Shown here piece by piece: positions 1 through 3,271 of a stretch of 6,025 nt of DNA. The notes under the pieces are model-generated. The model was not told the origin of the DNA. It searched no databases and saw only the letters and a program-made list of their open reading frames with translations. Source of the DNA: an uncultured bacterium (GTDB lineage: Bacteria > Hydrogenedentota > Hydrogenedentia > Hydrogenedentales > CAITNO01); NCBI GenBank assembly GCA_937923585.1, contig CALDSM010000033.1, forward strand, positions 1 to 6,025, read 5' to 3'. Numbering within the stretch: the first letter of the stretch is position 1; every line of letters begins with the position of its first letter. Both the position numbers and the translations under genes were made by a program.

Positions 1-17
1 CTTATACTACATGAGAC

Positions 18-53
18 AGCCCGATTCGTTACATATTGTGAAATATCCGGGCT
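18..53. repeat. Nested hairpin in an AT-richer patch
   Basis: Outer arms AGCCCG (18-23) and CGGGCT (48-53) enclose an inner pair ATATT (33-37) and AATAT (42-46) with a GTGA loop. The surrounding 57 bases are clearly more AT-rich than the rest of the window. This could belong to the promoter or 3' end of a gene beyond the left edge, but I could not find a convincing -35/-10 pair and no T-run follows the hairpin on either strand. Function unknown. Confidence 0.35.
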
Positions 54-110
54 AAAACCGGTGCGTGGCGGATGCACCGCGAAAGGAAGAGGAGACCTTC
101 GGTCAGAAGA

Positions 111-143
111 GCGTGGCGTGGTCTGGAAACCACTCCACAACGC
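111..143. repeat. Hairpin A, left member of a hairpin pair
   Basis: This is an imperfect palindrome centred on GG at 125-126, with 10 of 12 pairs matching from 113-124 against 127-138. The 31 bases at 113-143 match 439-469 (hairpin B) in the same orientation with three mismatches by eye. The similarity continues as GGGAAAGTT just beyond both. The two copies bracket the 21-bp tandem array. This copy has more broken pairs than B and seems the more decayed. Likely a dispersed, REP-like intergenic repeat; that class is an inference. Confidence 0.65.
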
Positions 144-234
144 ACCGGGAAAGTTGCCATACCGATAACTGTGTGTTGGGTAAGGACTTACATCGTTCTT
201 TGTGCGGCCCAAAACACCGAAAGACACGCTTACA

Positions 235-423
235 TTGGCTCAGATACGGCCCACTTTGAGCCAGATACGGCCCACTTTGAGCCAGATACGGCCTACTCTG
301 AGCTTCGTACGGCCCGCTTTAAGCCAGATACGGCCCACTTTGGCGCAGATATGGCCCGCTTTGGCTCAGATACGGCCAGCTTTGAGCTTCGTACGGCCCG
401 CTTTAGCCCTCGTCGGGCCCGCT
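235..423. repeat. Tandem array of nine 21-bp units with 84-bp higher-order pattern
   Basis: Nine head-to-tail units of exactly 21 bp start at 235, 256, 277, 298, 319, 340, 361, 382 and 403. The common unit begins TTGAGCCAGA and ends TACGGCCCACT. Units four and eight (298-318, 382-402) are a second type in which the middle reads CTTCGTACGGCCCGCT; they differ from each other at one base. The order is therefore three of type 1, one of type 2, repeated, which suggests duplication of a four-unit block. Unit nine is a diverged type 2. A degenerate copy of the core (CTTTGTGCGGCCC, 198-210) sits in register two units before the array. Read as protein the unit would give heptapeptides such as LSQIRPT or EPDTAHF, but I do not believe it is translated. 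Confidence 0.9.
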
Positions 424-429
424 TTGAAC

Positions 430-474
430 CCCCCTGTTGTGGCATGGTTTGGAAACCACGCCACAACGCGGGGG
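430..474. repeat. Hairpin B, right member of the hairpin pair
   Basis: Arms 436-450 and 453-467 pair at 14 of 15 positions around GG (451-452). The only mismatch is A444 with C459. The stem can be lengthened by a T-G pair and a C-run (430-434) against a G-run (470-474) with one bulged C at 469. It starts seven bases after the last full 21-bp unit. It is the better preserved twin of hairpin A (113-143). Neither orientation is followed by a T-run, so it is not a standard intrinsic terminator. Confidence 0.75.
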
Positions 475-478
475 AAAG

Positions 479-644
479 TTCAAATAGAGGGAAGAATGTG
501 GCGGGCGGGCGGAAACGCCGCCGTTTTTGCTGGCTTTCCTGGGCTCGCCAATCTCCTGATTGGCAGCGTTCAAAAAGAGGGCCAATCGGGAGATTGGCGT
601 GCCCAGGAAAAAGCGGCGGCATGGCCACCGCACTCAAAAGAGGG
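479..644 (+). repeat. Threefold short motif TTCAAAwAGAGGG between palindromes
   Basis: Near-identical copies lie at 479-491 (TTCAAATAGAGGG), 569-581 (TTCAAAAAGAGGG) and 634-644 (TCAAAAGAGGG), all in the same orientation. The first follows hairpin B, the second forms the loop of the 535-610 inverted repeat, and the third lies after that repeat. They look like connecting segments of a modular repeat family. Short length means chance cannot be ruled out for any one copy. Confidence 0.5.
535..610. repeat. Long inverted repeat with nested hairpins
   Basis: Two 30-base arms (535-564 and 581-610) are reverse complements with two mismatches, separated by a 16-base loop. Each arm also contains its own 7-bp hairpin, GCCAATC/GATTGGC, with loops TCCT in the left arm and GGGA in the right. 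The DNA can thus form either one long stem or two short ones. GC-rich sequence just outside the arms (around 517-524 and 613-620) is also complementary, offset by a few bases. No coding capacity. It could be a miniature inverted-repeat element or a structured transcript segment; which one is not decidable here. Confidence 0.85.
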
Positions 645-658
645 ACAGAGAAAGAAAC

Positions 659-686
659 GGCCCGCGACGGGATTGCGCCGCGGGCC
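659..686 (-). terminator. Candidate intrinsic terminator for the isomerase-like gene
   Basis: GGCCCGCG (659-666) and CGCGGGCC (679-686) form a perfect 8-bp GC stem with a 12-base loop. Read on the minus strand, the stem is followed by a T-rich tract, GTTTCTTTCTCT. It lies about 75-100 bases past the isomerase stop codon (759-761). The T tract is interrupted by C, so efficiency is uncertain. Confidence 0.45.
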
Positions 687-695
687 TGAATCAGA

Positions 696-714
696 AAGCG
701 GCAAGATGCCGCTT
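696..714. repeat. Perfect 8-bp hairpin
   Basis: AAGCGGCA (696-703) and TGCCGCTT (707-714) pair perfectly around AGA. On the plus strand a T5 run (719-723) starts a few bases after the stem, which resembles a terminator, but no plus-strand gene leads into it. It is the middle one of three consecutive palindromes beyond the isomerase gene. Confidence 0.55.
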
Positions 715-727
715 CTACTTTTTCCTC

Positions 728-750
728 GTTCCCAAGTTGCACTTGGGAAC
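728..750. repeat. Perfect 10-bp hairpin just after the isomerase stop
   Basis: GTTCCCAAGT (728-737) and ACTTGGGAAC (741-750) pair perfectly around TGC. The hairpin starts eight bases past the isomerase stop codon on the minus strand. No T-run follows it, so it may stabilise the mRNA 3' end rather than terminate. From memory, palindromes of the form GTTCCCAAGTtGCACTTGGG recur between genes in assorted bacterial genomes, where they give spurious peptides containing VPKLHLGT or similar. I could not verify this. Confidence 0.65.
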
Positions 751-758
751 GTGCCGGG

Positions 759-2162
759 TCAGGGAACGATGACGTCGTAGCCGAGGTATTTCTCGAAGGC
801 TTCGCGGACGGGGGCAACCACGTGGCCGGGGGTGACGGCGGTGTGGTGGCGGTGTCCGCCGTAGCCGACGGCGAGCAGGATGTCCTGCAGGCGCGGAATC
901 TCGGCGACGCCGGCGCAGCCGAAGAAGTCCTTCGGGATGCGGTCCTTGGTGAACTTGCCCTCACCGAGGTAGAACTTGAGCCTGCCGTCCGCCGTGGTGA
1001 GGTTGCCGAAGCTGATGGGATTGGGCGCGATGCGACCCGTGTTGCAGCCCCAGGAGCAGGACTTTCCGACGGCATTGGCGAGGATGAGGTGGTCGGTGAT
1101 CTGTCCCTTGGCCGTCATGAGACTCTGCGGTACGGGCCCGCAGTGGAACAGGATGCACTTGTTCTCGTCGTCGCCGTAGTTGTTGTTCCAGTCGAGGCAG
1201 GTGGCGACGTTGCCGGAGGCGGCGCCGAGCGCGCGCATGGTGATGCCCGTGCCGACGTCCACTTCGCAGGAGACGTAGAGGCCGCGGTCGTTCATCTCGC
1301 TGAGCAGCACGCACGGCGAGATGTGGAGCTGCTTCTGCATCTCGACCCAGCAGCGCAGGGCGAGCGCGTCTAGCTTGAGCTCGTCCACGATCTCGTCGAG
1401 CACGACGCCGAGCGCGACGATCTTGTCGAAGGCCTCCTTGGGCACGCCGTCCCACTTGGAGTAATCGGCGAGGCGCTTGGCCTTGGCCTTGGCGGCGGCG
1501 CTGGAGCCCTTGACGGCGCGCATGCGGGCGAAGACGTCGGACAGATCCATGGTTTCCATGGTGATTCCGTGGCGCTGGAGGGCAAGCTCGTCGATGCGGA
1601 CCGTTTTGAACGCCGTGGTGCGGGCGCCGATGGCGCCGACAACCATGCGGCGCATCGCCTTGACGACGCGGCACAGCTTGTCGAAGTAGTCCACATTCTC
1701 CGCAAAGGCCTTGCTGCCCGGGGCCACGGTGTGGGGCTTGACCGCCGTGAACTTGAGCCCGTACTGGCAGAAGACGTCCATGATGGAGAACTTGCCGCAG
1801 AACGAGTCGCGGCGCAGTTCGGGGCGCATCCGGTCCATGTCGTCCGGGTAGGCCTGGATGAGGATGGGCACGCCGGCGTCGGCCAGCGCGGCGATGGCGC
1901 CGGTCTCGTCGCCGAAGTTGGGCAGGCAGAGGATGACGCCGTCAAACCTGCCCTGGTTCTCGCGCAGGAAGTTGGCGTAGATCTGGCCCTCGGCCGGGGT
2001 TTCGATGGCGCCGTTGCGCGTGAGCGCGGCGTCAAGGGCGATGGTCTTGTGCCCCAGCGCCTTGAGCCGCGCGGTCATTTCCTTGCGCGCACCGGCCTGC
2101 AGGGACGCGGGGAAGAAGCCCCGGTTCCCGAAGAACAATGCAAAGGTGCTTTTTTCGGACAT
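759..2162 (-). CDS. L-fucose/L-arabinose isomerase superfamily protein
   Basis: This 467-residue cytoplasmic protein resembles the broad isomerase group related to FucI and AraA, whose known members interconvert aldoses and ketoses with a divalent metal. The N-terminal half looks like an alpha/beta domain (GRFDGVILCLPNFGDETG at 71-88). The C-terminal half carries the recognisable segments: RCW (270-272), PCVLLSEMNDRG (283-294), CEVDVG (299-304), DWNNNYG (324-330), HCGPVP (340-345) and GGHRHH (435-440). E289, E300, D302 and the histidines near 437-440 are candidate metal or catalytic residues by analogy; this is inference. The ATG at 2160-2162 is preceded by AGGAG (2173-2177) with a 10-base gap. 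No signal peptide or membrane segment is seen. The aldolase gene ends 20 bp upstream, so co-transcription is likely. Substrate unknown. Confidence 0.85.
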   Translation of the reverse strand: MSEKSTFALFFGNRGFFPASLQAGARKEMTARLKALGHKTIALDAALTRNGAIETPAEGQIYANFLRENQGRFDGVILCLPNFGDETGAIAALADAGVPILIQAYPDDMDRMRPELRRDSFCGKFSIMDVFCQYGLKFTAVKPHTVAPGSKAFAENVDYFDKLCRVVKAMRRMVVGAIGARTTAFKTVRIDELALQRHGITMETMDLSDVFARMRAVKGSSAAAKAKAKRLADYSKWDGVPKEAFDKIVALGVVLDEIVDELKLDALALRCWVEMQKQLHISPCVLLSEMNDRGLYVSCEVDVGTGITMRALGAASGNVATCLDWNNNYGDDENKCILFHCGPVPQSLMTAKGQITDHLILANAVGKSCSWGCNTGRIAPNPISFGNLTTADGRLKFYLGEGKFTKDRIPKDFFGCAGVAEIPRLQDILLAVGYGGHRHHTAVTPGHVVAPVREAFEKYLGYDVIVP

Positions 2163-2181
2163 TCTCTGGTGTCTCCTTTAT

Positions 2182-2198
2182 GTCACGCCGGGCGTGAC
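2182..2198. promoter_or_regulatory. Palindrome overlapping the aldolase stop, beside the isomerase ribosome site
   Basis: GTCACGCC (2182-2189) and GGCGTGAC (2191-2198) are perfect 8-bp arms around a single G. They contain the aldolase stop codon (TGA, 2183-2185 on the minus strand) and the final sense codons. The isomerase ribosome site AAAGGAG (2173-2179) begins only a few bases downstream. A one-base loop is too tight, so a real RNA stem would open a few central pairs. It could tune coupling between the two genes or be a dyad protein site. Role inferred only from position. Confidence 0.5.
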
Positions 2199-3103
2199 GG
2201 CTGAATGATGTCTGCTGAACCTTCCAATTCCAAATCCTCGCGGATGACACGCACGGTCTCCGCGTATACCGCATCCAGCGCCTTTTCGGGCGACTCTTTC
2301 AACATGGCCTCGTAGGGCTGGCGGATGGCCGTGGCCACGTTGATCTTGGCGACGCCGTGGCGGATGGAGTCGAGGATGTATTCCTTGCGGATGCCCGTGC
2401 CGCCATGGAGGACGATGGGAATGTTGATGGCGTCGCGGATCGCGTCGAGGCGTTCGATGCTGAGGCGTGCGGCCACCTTCTTCTCGGTGCGCTTCTCCGA
2501 AATGACGCCGTGCACGCTGCCGATGGCGACGGACAGCCAGTCCACGCCGGACTCCACCACAAAGCGCCGCGCCTCTTCGGGGTCGGTGAAACCGCGGCCC
2601 GATTCAAAGAGTTCGTCGTAGGGGGGCATGGGGCCGGACTCGTGGCCGAAGACCGCGCCCAGTTCCGCCTCCACGGCGATGCCCTGCGCGTGGGCCAGTT
2701 GAACAATGTGTTTCGTGGCGGCAATGTTCTCATCCAGCGGCAGGCGCGAGGCGTCCACCATGACGGAATCATACCCCAGCGTGACCGCCTCGCCGATGTC
2801 GCCGACGTAGTCCACCAGCAACTGGTCCTCGTCAATGACCGGCACATGGTCCAGATGCAGGCGTGTGAAGTCTTCGTCCCTGACCTTCTGGTATTCGTCG
2901 AAAATGGGACGGATACCGCCCGCGTGAAACTTGGTCCATTCCAGGCGGGCCACCATGATCAGGCCGAAACAGCGGGTGTCGCGCAGCGCGCGCACCACCG
3001 GCGCCATCATGGGCAGATAGGGAATATTGAATCCGGGGACGGCCGTCCGCGCGCGGAACGCGCGCAGCATCAGCTCGGACATCGTGGGAAACGTGGAATT
3101 CAT
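2183..3103 (-). CDS. Class II (zinc) ketose-bisphosphate-type aldolase
   Basis: A 306-residue protein of the class II aldolase family (FbaA, GatY/KbaY and relatives). These cytoplasmic TIM-barrel enzymes reversibly cleave a phosphorylated ketose to dihydroxyacetone phosphate and an aldehyde. The catalytic set is intact: LHLDH (82-86) gives the general-base D85 and zinc ligand H86; SVHG (196-199) gives H198; LHGGTG (232-237) gives H233. GYDSVMVDAS (110-119), EAELG (145-149) and KINVAT (253-258) also fit; the NVAT form resembles GatY/KbaY more than fructose-bisphosphate aldolases. The usual Q-x-S-x-G substrate segment is replaced by VARLEWTKFHAGG (51-63), so the substrate may differ. The ATG at 3101-3103 is chosen over an upstream GTG at 3181 because AAGGA (3112-3116) sits eight bases before it and the family match starts there. 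Confidence 0.9.
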   Translation of the reverse strand: MNSTFPTMSELMLRAFRARTAVPGFNIPYLPMMAPVVRALRDTRCFGLIMVARLEWTKFHAGGIRPIFDEYQKVRDEDFTRLHLDHVPVIDEDQLLVDYVGDIGEAVTLGYDSVMVDASRLPLDENIAATKHIVQLAHAQGIAVEAELGAVFGHESGPMPPYDELFESGRGFTDPEEARRFVVESGVDWLSVAIGSVHGVISEKRTEKKVAARLSIERLDAIRDAINIPIVLHGGTGIRKEYILDSIRHGVAKINVATAIRQPYEAMLKESPEKALDAVYAETVRVIREDLELEGSADIIQPSRPA

Positions 3104-3111
3104 GCGCAGTA

Positions 3112-3116
3112 TCCTT
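3112..3116 (-). promoter_or_regulatory. Ribosome binding site that decides the aldolase start
   Basis: On the minus strand this reads AAGGA and lies eight bases before the ATG at 3103. The in-frame GTG 78 bases further upstream would add 26 residues without family resemblance, so the shorter form is preferred. Confidence 0.7.
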
Positions 3117-3138
3117 GACCAAAAGGGAAAGTCTGGCA

Positions 3139-3172
3139 CATTTTGCGCTTTGACCCCCCCGGCGCGCAAATG
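3139..3172. promoter_or_regulatory. Inverted repeat upstream of the aldolase, candidate operator
   Basis: CATTTTGCGC (3139-3148) and GCGCAAATG (3164-3172) are reverse complements apart from one missing base. They surround a 15-base centre that contains a C7 run (3154-3160). The element lies roughly 36-69 bases before the aldolase ATG, where a regulator site for a sugar-use operon would be expected. I found no convincing -35/-10 pair around it. It could equally be an RNA hairpin or an intergenic repeat. Confidence 0.4.
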
Positions 3173-3190
3173 CGGTGTCACGGCAAACCC

Positions 3191-3238
3191 GAACCGAGGG
3201 AAGAATTTGAACCACGGAATTCACTGAACCACACGGAA
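3191..3238 (+). repeat. Degenerate short direct repeat between uvrA and the aldolase
   Basis: GAACCGAGGGAA (3191), GAACCACGGAA (3209) and GAACCACACGGAA (3226) recur at 18- and 17-base steps. The ACCACGGAATTCACTGAA stretch resembles, from memory, a sequence often seen between genes in GC-rich environmental bacterial genomes. No terminator is obvious between uvrA and the aldolase apart from a weak five-base GAGAC/GTCTC pair close to the uvrA stop. Confidence 0.4.
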
Positions 3239-3271
3239 AGGGAAGAGACGAGGGAGAGGGGTCTCCGATGT

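Larger units (their letters stand above)
1..758. other. Gene-free repeat island downstream of the isomerase-like gene
   Basis: No convincing gene was found on either strand. Long open frames do exist, but they run straight through palindromes and the 21-bp array, and they lack good ribosome sites. They stay open because 21 is a multiple of three and the DNA is GC-rich. The stretch holds a nested hairpin near the left edge, two related hairpins bracketing a 21-bp tandem array, a long inverted repeat, and three further palindromes just past the isomerase stop codon. Positions 144-192 and 492-534 show little apart from a small GC-rich hairpin around 500-522. The whole stretch looks like an accumulation of short repeat elements between genes. 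Confidence 0.75.

Noticed and set aside
235..423. CRISPR array
   Set aside because: Units abut each other with no unique spacers, the 21-bp period is too short, and no cas gene is visible.
111..610. Insertion sequence or transposon remnant
   Set aside because: No transposase fragment, no matching terminal inverted repeats around the block as a whole and no target duplication was seen. The two hairpins are direct, not inverted, copies.
72..689. Plus-strand open frame of 205 codons containing heptapeptide repeats such as EPDTAHF
   Set aside because: It has no clear ribosome site, runs through two hairpins and the long inverted repeat, and has an arginine-rich composition typical of translated GC-rich noncoding DNA. 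The repeat unit is a multiple of three, so it stays open automatically.
202..780. Plus-strand open frame of 192 codons starting at GTG, with LSQIRPT repeats
   Set aside because: Same reasons: no ribosome site, repeat-driven openness, and it overlaps the 3' end of the well-supported isomerase-like gene.
293..1075. Minus-strand open frame of 260 codons spanning the array and the isomerase 3' end
   Set aside because: Its first part is an out-of-frame reading of the isomerase-like gene, and the rest is palindromes and array. It has low-complexity Ala/Arg/Ser content.
3104..3181. N-terminal extension of the aldolase from a GTG at 3181
   Set aside because: The extra 26 residues do not resemble the family, and a good ribosome site precedes the ATG at 3103.
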